Origin: a virus
DNA length: 20,012 nt
Virus record (IMG/VR): IMGVR_UViG_3300024273_000191
Coordinates: 1-20,012 of that record
Strand: one strand, 5' to 3'
The translations under genes were made by a program, and so were the position numbers. Within the stretch, counting starts at the first letter, position 1; each line of letters begins with the position of its first letter. Positions 6,009-12,782 of this stretch are shown piece after piece. The notes beneath the pieces were generated by a model. That model saw nothing but the letters and a program-made list of their open reading frames with translations, searched no databases and was not told the origin of the DNA.

Positions 6009-8297
6009 ATGGAAAAAGATAATAAGAAGCCCGTAAAGGCAACTGAGAAGCAAAAAGAGTTCGTAAAAAACACCGTCGAACTAAACCCCAAACTAAACGA
6101 AGCGACAGGAAAGACAGTCGTATTCGGTTGGGGTAGAATGAACCCGATAACTATCGGTCATGAAAAACTATCAGACAAGATTAAAGATGTGGCTCGTAAG
6201 AATAGAGCAACTCCAATGATGTATCTTACGCACTCGCAAGATGCAAAGAAGAACCCCCTATCATATGATGATAAGGTAATGCTTGCTAAAAAAGCATTTG
6301 GCAATATGATTCAGAAGTCCAACGCAAAGACTATCATCGAAGTTATGAAGTCTCTTGACGGTAAGTTCGACACAGCTATTTTGGTTGTCGGATCAGACAG
6401 AGTTTCTGAGTTCACAACTCTCCTAAACAAATATAACGGCAAAGAATACACGTTTGATACTATCAGCGTTGTGTCTGCCGGCGAACGTGATCCCGACGCA
6501 GAAGGCGTTGAAGGAATGTCAGCATCTAAAATGCGTTCATTGGCTTCGCAGGGCGATTACGAAACATTCAAAAAAGGTTTGCCAAGAGGGCTACAGTCGT
6601 ATTCACAGGAAGTGTATGACTTGGTTCGTGGTGGCATGAAAATCGCAGAAGAATTAGAACTAGACGAAGCAGTTCTAAACATTGCCCAGCGCCGCAAGCG
6701 TGGTCTTATCATGCGTAAATACAAAACAAAAATCGCAGCCGCACGTAACAGAGCCAAGCGCAAAATGGCAAGCACTGATGCGTTGACTACTCGTGCCAGA
6801 AAAGCTGCGATCAAAGCTGTTCGCACTAAGATTGCTGGTACGAAGGGTTCGAATTATGCAAACCTTTCGCCTTCTGAAAAGATGATGATCGACAAAAGAG
6901 TTGCCACCCGTCAAAAGTCTATTGAGCGTATCGCTCGTAAACTTATGCCGAAAGTAAGACAAGCTGAAAGAGATAGACTTAGAAGTGCCAACAGCACCAA
7001 GAAAGAAGAATTCGAAGTGATGTCCGAAAGCACGAATAACCCAGCCACAAAGAAATTCCACGAATTATTCTATAAGGATAATACGGTGAAAATCGATAAG
7101 CGTTTCAAGATGTATAAGTCGAAGAACGAAGATTTAGAATTAATTAACATGATCGAGTCTCTTTCAGACGAAATCTACAGGAGTATCGATATGGCCGAAA
7201 ATAAGATCAAGAACGCACTGTTCGAAAAGTCCGAGAATAGCAACATACCTCTTAGCGAAATCACAGAAGCATATACATCTGGTGTAGACTTATGGAACGA
7301 ATCATCATCTTTTGATACTCCATCACAGCAAGGCTTTGCTAACGTGAGTTGTTTAATTGCAGAGAATAAACCTGGCTTGTGGGATAATATTCGTAAAAGA
7401 CGCAATAAAGGTTTACCGCCTAAGAAACCAGGTGAAGATGGTTATCCGAAGACATTAGATGTCGGAGAAGAAGCGATGTCCGAAGTAAAGAAGCCTGGTC
7501 TATGGGACAATATCAATGCCAAGCAGAAGCGCATTAAGTCCGGATCAGGCGAGAAGATGCGCAAGCCAGGTAGCGAAGGCGCACCTACAAACCAAGACTT
7601 TAAGGACGCCTCGGAAGCAACTTCACCTGAAGATAGAATGTATGCCGCTGCCGCAAAAGTTCTAAAGTCGGTATTGGATCGTAAAGATAAAGAAGTCACG
7701 GGACAGAAAGATGCTAGAAAGTTTCCTAAAGGACCATCACATTCTACCGGATACTACGCAGCACAAGTTGCTAGAAGTTATCCCAATATGGATGCCGGAA
7801 GACTCGAAGACATGTTGGAAGATTGTGGCTGCGGCGCTGGCGAAGAAGGCACGTCTAAACTGGCAAAGAAGTACAAGAAAGACACTCCCGGCGCAAGCGT
7901 CAATGAAGCATTCGAGGCGCTTATGGAATCCGAATGCCAGCTTATCGGCATGAAGCAGATCAAGGAATTCGAGAAAGTAGTCGATAATCTTTTCAAGAAA
8001 TATGACATTGACTTCAACTTCACACGTCACTTCGGTGACCGTATGAGTGATGAAAGAAATACTCCTTGCATTACACTGAAAGAGTTGGCAGAATTCATTA
8101 AGAAGATTTACGCAAAGCAAGGCAAGTCACTCAAAGGCGTAGCAGGCGCAGAAGCGGTCATCAAAGATATGCAAACTGACCTTAATATTCCTGTAGCTGT
8201 GACATACGACTCAAAAAATGATGAGTTTGATGTAGTCATGAAGACGATTATGCGTAAGAAGAACTTCAAGACGCCCGACAAAATTATTACATATTAA
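6009..8297 (+). CDS. Large multidomain phage protein with cytidylyltransferase-like N-terminus
   Basis: 762 residues from ATG 6009 (GAGG at 6000-6003; the in-frame TTG at 5979 has no ribosome site). Residues 35-205 resemble a nucleotidyltransferase/cytidylyltransferase fold: V-V-F-G-W-G-R-M-N-P-I-T-I-G-H51 (HxGH-type motif), V-V-G-S-D129-R and S-A-S-K-M-R (171-176, the ISSTxxR-type motif). Residues 225-330 are strongly basic and helical (nucleic-acid binding likely). Two related segments follow, each with K-P-G-L-W-D-N-I (453-484 and 494-532). A 'GYYAAQVARSYPNMD' segment near 581-595 and a C-terminal conserved domain (about 655-762, H-F-G-D-R-M-S-D) complete it. Interdomain L-N-E/A, L-D-E/A, I-T-E/A and V-N-E/A look like prohead protease sites, so it may be a packaged polyprotein. 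The nucleotide substrate is unknown. Confidence 0.75.
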   Translation: MEKDNKKPVKATEKQKEFVKNTVELNPKLNEATGKTVVFGWGRMNPITIGHEKLSDKIKDVARKNRATPMMYLTHSQDAKKNPLSYDDKVMLAKKAFGNMIQKSNAKTIIEVMKSLDGKFDTAILVVGSDRVSEFTTLLNKYNGKEYTFDTISVVSAGERDPDAEGVEGMSASKMRSLASQGDYETFKKGLPRGLQSYSQEVYDLVRGGMKIAEELELDEAVLNIAQRRKRGLIMRKYKTKIAAARNRAKRKMASTDALTTRARKAAIKAVRTKIAGTKGSNYANLSPSEKMMIDKRVATRQKSIERIARKLMPKVRQAERDRLRSANSTKKEEFEVMSESTNNPATKKFHELFYKDNTVKIDKRFKMYKSKNEDLELINMIESLSDEIYRSIDMAENKIKNALFEKSENSNIPLSEITEAYTSGVDLWNESSSFDTPSQQGFANVSCLIAENKPGLWDNIRKRRNKGLPPKKPGEDGYPKTLDVGEEAMSEVKKPGLWDNINAKQKRIKSGSGEKMRKPGSEGAPTNQDFKDASEATSPEDRMYAAAAKVLKSVLDRKDKEVTGQKDARKFPKGPSHSTGYYAAQVARSYPNMDAGRLEDMLEDCGCGAGEEGTSKLAKKYKKDTPGASVNEAFEALMESECQLIGMKQIKEFEKVVDNLFKKYDIDFNFTRHFGDRMSDERNTPCITLKELAEFIKKIYAKQGKSLKGVAGAEAVIKDMQTDLNIPVAVTYDSKNDEFDVVMKTIMRKKNFKTPDKIITY

Positions 8298-8313
8298 TAC
8301 TGAGGAAAATAAA

Positions 8314-9216
8314 ATGAGTTTTGAATTTAAAGAAGAACACCTAGCGGCAATGATCCCGACTAACAAGAATGTAAAGTCTTGGCATGAAGCTATGTTGGCT
8401 ATTTTTCCGAAGTACGGCATCGACAATCAAGAACGTATTGCGGCATTCGTCTCGCAATGCGCCCACGAGTCAAACAACTTCAATAGTCTTGAAGAGAACT
8501 TAAACTATTCCGAAGACGCACTGAAAAGAGTATTCGGTCGTTACTTTGGTGCCGGATCGAAGCGCAATGCTAAAGAGTATGCACGTAATCCTGAGAAGAT
8601 TGCCAACTATGTTTATATGGATGTCTATAGATCAAAATCAGGCGCACTTGGCAACGTAAAAGATGGCGACGGATGGAAGTTTCGTGGTCGTGGTCTAAAG
8701 CAATTGACTGGTCGCAGTAACTACAACGAATTCGGTAAGTCTATCGGTATGACTGCCGACGAAGCTGCCGTGTATGTTGCCACAGAAAAGGGTGCTATTG
8801 AGTCCGCTTGCTGGTTCTGGGGAACGAGAAAACTTAATGAAGTAGCAGATAGCGGCGATGTCGTTAAAATGACTAAGATCATTAATGGCGGCAACATCGG
8901 ACTTGATGATCGTAAGAAGCGCTATAATGAAGCGATTAAAATTCTCGGTAGCAAAGCGACGGCAACAGCCTCGAAGCCAGCAACAGTCTCGAAGCCAGCA
9001 CCTATTTTAGAATCGACCAGCGATGCAGCATACAAACTTGGTTCAAATGGCGAAGGCGTTAAAGAGATTCAACGACTACTGAAACTTTTTGTAGACGGCG
9101 ACTTCGGTAGAGGCACACAAGGCGCAGTCAAGACATTTCAAAGAAACTACGGACTAACTGACGATGGTGTTGTTGGACCGCAAACGCTATCAAAGATGAG
9201 AGGTAAGCTAAAATGA
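8314..9216 (+). CDS. Endolysin: GH19 chitinase-like muramidase plus peptidoglycan-binding domain
   Basis: 300 residues. Residues 10-212 match the glycoside hydrolase 19 endolysin pattern: Q-C-A-H-E52-S-N-N-F with the likely catalytic Glu, E-E61-N-L-N-Y-S with the likely second acid, and F-R-G-R-G-L-K-Q-L-T-G-R-x-N-Y (123-137). A Lys/Pro/Ser linker with a duplicated S-K-P-A follows (about 215-232). Residues 239-300 are a PG_binding_1 domain (LGSNGEGVKEIQRLL, DGDFGRGTQGAVKTFQ, DGVVGPQT). It degrades host peptidoglycan for lysis. No signal peptide is seen, so it needs a holin to reach the wall. ATG at 8314 with GAGG at 8302-8305. Its TGA overlaps the next ATG (ATGA). The possible holin partner, at 12275, is not adjacent. 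Confidence 0.92.
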   Translation: MSFEFKEEHLAAMIPTNKNVKSWHEAMLAIFPKYGIDNQERIAAFVSQCAHESNNFNSLEENLNYSEDALKRVFGRYFGAGSKRNAKEYARNPEKIANYVYMDVYRSKSGALGNVKDGDGWKFRGRGLKQLTGRSNYNEFGKSIGMTADEAAVYVATEKGAIESACWFWGTRKLNEVADSGDVVKMTKIINGGNIGLDDRKKRYNEAIKILGSKATATASKPATVSKPAPILESTSDAAYKLGSNGEGVKEIQRLLKLFVDGDFGRGTQGAVKTFQRNYGLTDDGVVGPQTLSKMRGKLK

Positions 9217-9488
9217 AAAAGTTCAACGAATTCGTTAAAGAAGACTACGATGAATATGGTATGCCCGACATGGACATGGACGACTATGATCAAGACGCAG
9301 GCGAGTATGACTACGAAGGCGCTATGGCGGTTGTTCAACTTCGCACCATTATCCGCAATGCTGAGACTATGTTGACTTTGATGGAGGATGATACAAATCT
9401 TCCTGAGTGGATTCAATCTAAACTCACCATCGCAGAAGACCACATCATGTCGTCTGCAAACTACCTACAGAGTAGAATGGAAGAATGA
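9213..9488 (+). CDS. Small acidic phage protein, likely virion/prohead-associated
   Basis: 91 residues. N-terminus MKKFNEFVKE resembles the T4 capsid-targeting peptide. A very acidic Asp/Tyr/Met-rich stretch follows (about 11-34), then a helical domain (about 36-91) with a 'LPEWIQSKLTIAEDHIMSSANYL' segment spanning about 62-87. That helical segment recurs in many T4-like marine phage proteins. The start overlaps the endolysin stop as ATGA, with GAGAGG at 9198-9203. The next gene again overlaps by ATGA, so these three are translationally coupled. Function is unknown; a head-internal or scaffold-associated role is inferred from the leader peptide. Confidence 0.75.
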   Translation: MKKFNEFVKEDYDEYGMPDMDMDDYDQDAGEYDYEGAMAVVQLRTIIRNAETMLTLMEDDTNLPEWIQSKLTIAEDHIMSSANYLQSRMEE

Positions 9489-9844
9489 AATCTTTCAAGT
9501 CATTTCTAGAGCATACCAAATGCGGAACACCAGATTGCTGTATGCAGTGCGACGAAGCACATATCGTGGAAGAGTCGGAACACGAGGGCCGTAAGGTAAC
9601 ACTTAACGACCCGTTTCGACTTCCCAGCGGTTCTACAAAGAAGTTTGGAGTATATGTCAAAAACGATAAGGGTAATGTTGTTAAAGTTACCTTTGGCGAT
9701 CCAAACATGGAAATCAAAAGAGACGACCCTGCACGTAGAGCGTCTTTTAGAGCAAGACACGGATGTGATAATCCTGGTCCCAAATGGAAAGCCAAGTATT
9801 GGTCGTGTCATCAATGGCGTGCAGGCGCTAAAGTAGACAACTGA
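9485..9844 (+). CDS. Conserved Cys-containing phage protein, likely virion-associated
   Basis: 119 residues. N-terminus MKSFKSFLE is capsid-targeting-like. Cysteines at 13, 18, 19 and 22 (C-G-T-P-D-C-C-M-Q-C) and two more near 94 and 108 could bind metal. The core (about 38-82, 'VTLNDPFRLPSG', 'KFGVYVKNDKGNVVKVTFGD') is beta-rich, and the C-terminus is basic and aromatic (RARHGCDNPGPKWKAKYWSC). The core is highly conserved in cyanophage-type T4 relatives as a hypothetical protein. The start is coupled to the upstream stop (ATGA), with only a weak GGAAG ribosome site. The late promoter for the next gene overlaps its stop codon. Biochemical function is unknown. Confidence 0.75.
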   Translation: MKSFKSFLEHTKCGTPDCCMQCDEAHIVEESEHEGRKVTLNDPFRLPSGSTKKFGVYVKNDKGNVVKVTFGDPNMEIKRDDPARRASFRARHGCDNPGPKWKAKYWSCHQWRAGAKVDN

Positions 9845-9850
9845 TAAATA
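9843..9850 (+). promoter_or_regulatory. Probable late promoter, one mismatch (GATAAATA)
   Basis: GATAAATA overlaps the stop codon of the preceding gene and lies 37 bases before the next ATG. The predicted leader keeps the GGAG at 9877-9880. It differs from the T4 late octamer only at the first base. Confidence 0.5.
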
Positions 9851-9886
9851 CAATAATAACAGTGTACCTCAATTTCGGAGATAATA

Positions 9887-10840
9887 ATGAACAAGAGAAC
9901 AAACAATTCTTTGTCAGAAAGCCTAACATCGGCAATCACAAAGTCTATCGATAAGATTCAACTAGCCGAAAAACTTGACGCAAATGTCGTGCGTGGCGAT
10001 AACTACAATAGTATCCCTGACGGCATCGTTGCACAAGCAAAAGAAAAAGTCAAGAAAATGAAGTTGACCAAAGGCAGCGAATACGAGCCGGCGATGACTA
10101 AAGTTCTTTCTGACATGGGCTACGAAATGAATAGAAGCGGCAAATACGTCAAAGAAGCTGCACTTGATCCTGTTGATCCCGTAGCACTCAAAAAGAAGTT
10201 CGCTGACCGTAAAGACAAAGACATCGATAATGATGGCGATTCTGATAGTTCAGATGAATATCTACACAAGCGCCGCAAAGCAGTCTCTAAGGCAATTGCA
10301 AAAGAAGAGACGGAACTTGACGAAGCTACCGTATCTATTTACAAGGACATGACAAAAGAGCCTGGCAAGATGGTTTCCAATAGAGTACAAGTAAAGTCAT
10401 TCAAAGATGCAAATGCGATGGGTGCGTTCCTCGGTAACCAAAACGACGACTCTTGGAAAGAGACTGGCGTTGCTGGTCTAAAGTCAGGCAGATACAAAAT
10501 TGATATGTCATCTAAGGGCGGAAAACCATCAAAGAGCTTCATTAAGGTGAATGAAGAAATCGAAGGTTTTGATGAAGCAAAAAACGATTACACAGTCAAT
10601 CACAAAACATTTTCTTCCGCAGTTCAGCACGCCACGTCGCAAGTTGAAAAGCGTGGATATACAGTAGACGAAGAAGATTACGACCGCAAGGTTGCAATGG
10701 GACCACGTAAGCCTACAACTGGTAAGACAAACACATACACGATTGATCTTATGAAGGACGGCAAAGAAACAAAGCGTAAACTTCAAATGCAAGTATACTA
10801 CGATCAAGGTCGTTACGAACTTAACATGTACATTTCATAA
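9887..10840 (+). CDS. Multidomain phage virion-type protein with EF-hand-like motif
   Basis: 317 residues, ATG at 9887 with GGAG at 9877-9880. Residues 1-11 (MNKRTNNSLSE) end in an L-x-E site. Residues 29-90 are a small helical domain. Residues 112-123 (D-I-D-N-D-G-D-S-D-S-S-D) form an EF-hand or dockerin-like calcium loop followed by a Lys/Arg helix; this motif recurs in T4-like phage proteins. Residues 146-221 are a separate domain. The C-terminal domain (about 233-317, from N-D-Y-T-V to E-L-N-M-Y-I-S) is a common cyanophage-type module. L-D-E/A (144-147) and F-D-E/A (228-231) sit at domain borders, so prohead protease could release separate pieces. A packaged internal or core protein is the best inference; no enzyme activity is recognised. 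Confidence 0.72.
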   Translation: MNKRTNNSLSESLTSAITKSIDKIQLAEKLDANVVRGDNYNSIPDGIVAQAKEKVKKMKLTKGSEYEPAMTKVLSDMGYEMNRSGKYVKEAALDPVDPVALKKKFADRKDKDIDNDGDSDSSDEYLHKRRKAVSKAIAKEETELDEATVSIYKDMTKEPGKMVSNRVQVKSFKDANAMGAFLGNQNDDSWKETGVAGLKSGRYKIDMSSKGGKPSKSFIKVNEEIEGFDEAKNDYTVNHKTFSSAVQHATSQVEKRGYTVDEEDYDRKVAMGPRKPTTGKTNTYTIDLMKDGKETKRKLQMQVYYDQGRYELNMYIS

Positions 10841-10863
10841 CCCACAAAAAGGAGAGACCAAAA

Positions 10864-11313
10864 ATGGCACTATGGGGAAATAAAGACACCAAGTCTGTAA
10901 CTGGCACGATCACGACAGTCCAAAATGATACCGCTATCGTTGGCGCTGGTACTGCTTTCACTACAGAACTTAAAGTAGGACAAACACTTGTCATTGACAC
11001 AGTTCCGTATACAATTGCGTCAATTCAAAGCGACACTGCACTTGAACTACAAGTTGCTTATGCCGCTGTTGGCGCAGCTTTGCTTACAGTAACAGCAAAC
11101 GAATCACCTGCTTATGTAGCACATGCCGACAAAGAAGTCGTTTTTGGTGTTGACACAACAGAAGCTGGTGTAACTCCCGGCGTTGTTCACTCTGGCTGGG
11201 TTCAAGTTACAGTCGGAACAGGTGGTCGTTCAGGTCGCACGACATACGAAACACTTGTCGCAACTGGTTCGATCCAGGCCGATGCAGAAGATACAGTATT
11301 CCCAGACGCATAA
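10864..11313 (+). CDS. Conserved T4-like virion structural protein
   Basis: 149 residues, starting MALWGNKD with AAGGAG at 10849-10854. Beta-rich, with a 'GTAFTTELKVGQTL' turn pattern (about 29-42), a 'VFGVDTTEA' segment near 92-100, and a Gly-rich 'GRSGRTTYETLVA' end, then D-T-V-F-P-D-A. Proteins with this W-G-N-K-D start and T-V-F-P-D end are conserved in cyanophage-like myoviruses, where they are annotated as structural. The pattern suggests a small beta-barrel or sandwich head or tail decoration protein; the exact virion location cannot be read here. It lies in the late region, with a late promoter immediately after its stop, so the next genes are expressed separately. Confidence 0.72.
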   Translation: MALWGNKDTKSVTGTITTVQNDTAIVGAGTAFTTELKVGQTLVIDTVPYTIASIQSDTALELQVAYAAVGAALLTVTANESPAYVAHADKEVVFGVDTTEAGVTPGVVHSGWVQVTVGTGGRSGRTTYETLVATGSIQADAEDTVFPDA

Positions 11314-11319
11314 TACGAC

Positions 11320-11327
11320 TATAAATA
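11320..11327 (+). promoter_or_regulatory. T4-type late promoter (TATAAATA)
   Basis: An exact late octamer 7 bases after the preceding stop codon. The predicted start (about 11333) falls inside the 5' arm of the hairpin at 11331-11356, so the late transcript would begin with a stem-loop. It serves the three-gene group 11385-12724. Confidence 0.75.
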
Positions 11328-11330
11328 GAA

Positions 11331-11356
11331 TTGGAGAGGGTGCGAGTCCTCTCCAA
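11331..11356 (+). other. 9-bp stem-loop at the late transcript 5' end
   Basis: TTGGAGAGG (11331-11339) pairs perfectly with CCTCTCCAA (11348-11356) around an 8-base loop. There is no T tract after it, so it is a poor intrinsic terminator. It lies at the predicted start of RNA from the late promoter, suggesting a 5'-terminal stabilising hairpin. It could also limit read-through into the downstream genes. Confidence 0.7.
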
Positions 11357-11384
11357 TCGCTTGAAATAACATATGGAATATAAC

Positions 11385-11759
11385 ATGTTACTTGATGAAC
11401 AGTCTTTTTTGATATATGCTGCCAGATATTATGACATGCGTAAGTCTTCAGGCGTCGAAGAGTTTTACGATGATCTAAAAAAGTTCCAGTATTTAAAAAG
11501 ACTATTCAAAAGATACGAAGAAGAAGGTGAATTAAAAGTCAGATTGATCTTAAACCACTTGATCGTTTTATACAATTGCTTTGGACCGTATGCCACGCAT
11601 ATGCTGTTCTTCAAGCTAAAAGAGCATCACTCTTGCTTGAAACCATTTGTCATGTTTCTAAATTATATGCCTGACTATATAGAGTATGAAGATAAAAAGA
11701 TATATAATTCGGAGATACCTCTGGATACACAAATAGTAAAAGAGTTGAGACAATTATGA
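11385..11759 (+). CDS. Conserved T4-like phage protein, likely virion assembly
   Basis: 124 residues from ATG 11385 (M-L-L-D-E-Q-S-F). An in-frame ATG at 11373 has no ribosome site; TGGA seven bases before 11385, and my recollection that relatives start M-L-L, favour the internal one. Helical and strongly conserved in T4-like marine phages: 'GVEEFYDDLKKFQYLKRLF', 'LKVRLILNHLIVLYN' and a 'F-M-P-D-Y'-type segment near the end. No catalytic motif is seen. Its stop overlaps the next ATG (ATGA), indicating coupled translation with the 168-residue neighbour, with which it usually pairs in related phages as I recall. Function unknown. Confidence 0.75.
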   Translation: MLLDEQSFLIYAARYYDMRKSSGVEEFYDDLKKFQYLKRLFKRYEEEGELKVRLILNHLIVLYNCFGPYATHMLFFKLKEHHSCLKPFVMFLNYMPDYIEYEDKKIYNSEIPLDTQIVKELRQL

Positions 11760-12262
11760 TAGACCTATTTTTTCTATACGTGTTCATCAAAAAACTCGTT
11801 ACGCCATTCGATAAGTGGAAGGCGTATGAGGAAGGTATCATCGATGACAAAGGCAACATTATAAAATCAGCAGACGAACGCAGTCGCACCATAAAAGGTC
11901 GTGAAGCGTTTACAAAGTTTGATCTTATGGTACTCAAACTCAAAAAGCTATTGGCAAAGGTACCTGGCGGGCAGACACGCATCGCAACGTATGCTGCCGC
12001 ATTGTGGTTAATCAAAGAACATAAAGACACTGATTCTTCTATGCTAAACGAAGAAGCTGCTATGGTATCTATAAACTCATATATCGATTATATCAGAGAA
12101 AACACAGATGTCAATACAAAATTTGAAGAATTCTTCGCAGAAGATGGAACGATGTCTGCCGGTGGCGGTCTTGTTGCGGGCATCGGCGTCGGACCAAAAG
12201 GAGAGCCAGGGTTTACTCCTGCGCAAATGAAGCGCTATAAGCGAAAGAATATACAAAAGTAA
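11756..12262 (+). CDS. Conserved T4-like phage protein with Gly-rich tail
   Basis: 168 residues beginning M-I-D-L-F-F-L-Y-V-F-I-K-K-L-V, a hydrophobic N-terminal helix that could be a membrane or packing segment. Conserved-type motifs follow: T-P-F-D-K-W-K-A-Y-E-E-G-I-I-D-D-K-G (16-33), a basic helix (K-L-K-K-L-L-A-K-V-P-G-G, 60-72) and A-T-Y-A-A-A-L-W-L-I-K-E (77-88). The C-terminus is low complexity (SAGGGLVAGIGVGPKGEPG) and ends basic. This family accompanies the preceding gene in cyanophage-type genomes; its role is unknown. ATG 11756 overlaps the upstream TGA by ATGA. An EFFAED segment near 123-128 resembles a capsid-protease site but is unproven. Confidence 0.75.
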   Translation: MIDLFFLYVFIKKLVTPFDKWKAYEEGIIDDKGNIIKSADERSRTIKGREAFTKFDLMVLKLKKLLAKVPGGQTRIATYAAALWLIKEHKDTDSSMLNEEAAMVSINSYIDYIRENTDVNTKFEEFFAEDGTMSAGGGLVAGIGVGPKGEPGFTPAQMKRYKRKNIQK

Positions 12263-12274
12263 GGGAGAATAATA

Positions 12275-12724
12275 ATGGCTGACCCTGACTTAAAGACAGA
12301 TGTCGAACTACTAAAAAGAGACGTATCGAATATACAACTTACGTTGAGCAAATTGGATACTGCTATCGATAAAATTGCAGACGTGTCTAACGGCATTTCT
12401 AAGATACTTGCTGTACATGACGAGTCTATACTATTTCTAAAAATGTCCGTTGAAGAGCGCAAAAGACTTTCCGAGAAAGAAATTGAGCTACTGCATAAAC
12501 GTATGTCGGAAATGAAAGATGAGAACATACAAGATCGCAAGACGAATCAGGAAGAGCTACTTAGAGCTATCAAAGAACTTGATGCCAACAGCAACGACAA
12601 AATCGTAGCGATGTCGGATAGAGTGGCCATGCTTGAAAAGTGGAAGTGGGCTGTTGTGGTCGGCGCTTCGGTCGCAGGCTTCTTTTTGTCAAAAATGGAC
12701 CCGTTCACGGCATTTTTTGGTTGA
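12275..12724 (+). CDS. Coiled-coil protein with C-terminal membrane anchor (holin/XhlA-like candidate)
   Basis: 149 residues. Residues 1-120 are a long charged heptad-type helix (T-D-V-E-L-L-K-R-D-V-S-N-I-Q, later E-R-K-R-L-S-E-K-E-I). Residues 122-141 (W-K-W-A-V-V-V-G-A-S-V-A-G-F-F-L-S) form one transmembrane segment after the typical 'LEKWKW' border. This architecture (coiled coil then membrane helix) resembles XhlA-type proteins and cyanophage proteins sometimes proposed as holins. It may partner the endolysin at 8314, but a tail or injection role is equally open. GGGAG at 12263-12267 precedes ATG 12275. Its TGA lies within the -35 box of the next promoter, marking the end of the late block. 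Confidence 0.7.
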   Translation: MADPDLKTDVELLKRDVSNIQLTLSKLDTAIDKIADVSNGISKILAVHDESILFLKMSVEERKRLSEKEIELLHKRMSEMKDENIQDRKTNQEELLRAIKELDANSNDKIVAMSDRVAMLEKWKWAVVVGASVAGFFLSKMDPFTAFFG

Positions 12725-12748
12725 CAAGCTCCCTCCATCGTGTATAAT
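12721..12748 (+). promoter_or_regulatory. Sigma70-type promoter for the primase gene
   Basis: TTGACA at 12721-12726 and TATAAT at 12743-12748, 16-base spacer, both hexamers perfect. The -35 overlaps the upstream stop codon. Host RNA polymerase would start near 12755, 28 bases before the ATG at 12783. It marks the change from late to early/middle genes. Confidence 0.9.
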
Positions 12749-12782
12749 CATATTAATGTGATTCAAATACTATGGAGTGATT

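Noticed and set aside
8900-9010. Repeat TCGAAGCCAGCA in the endolysin
   Set aside because: It is a two-copy duplication within the Ser-Lys-Pro-Ala interdomain linker. This is ordinary linker low complexity, not a mobile or regulatory repeat.
11331-11360. Resemblance of GTGCGAGTCC to a tRNA T-arm
   Set aside because: The flanks form a 9-base palindromic stem and there is no anticodon, D-arm or acceptor partner upstream. It is a simple hairpin.
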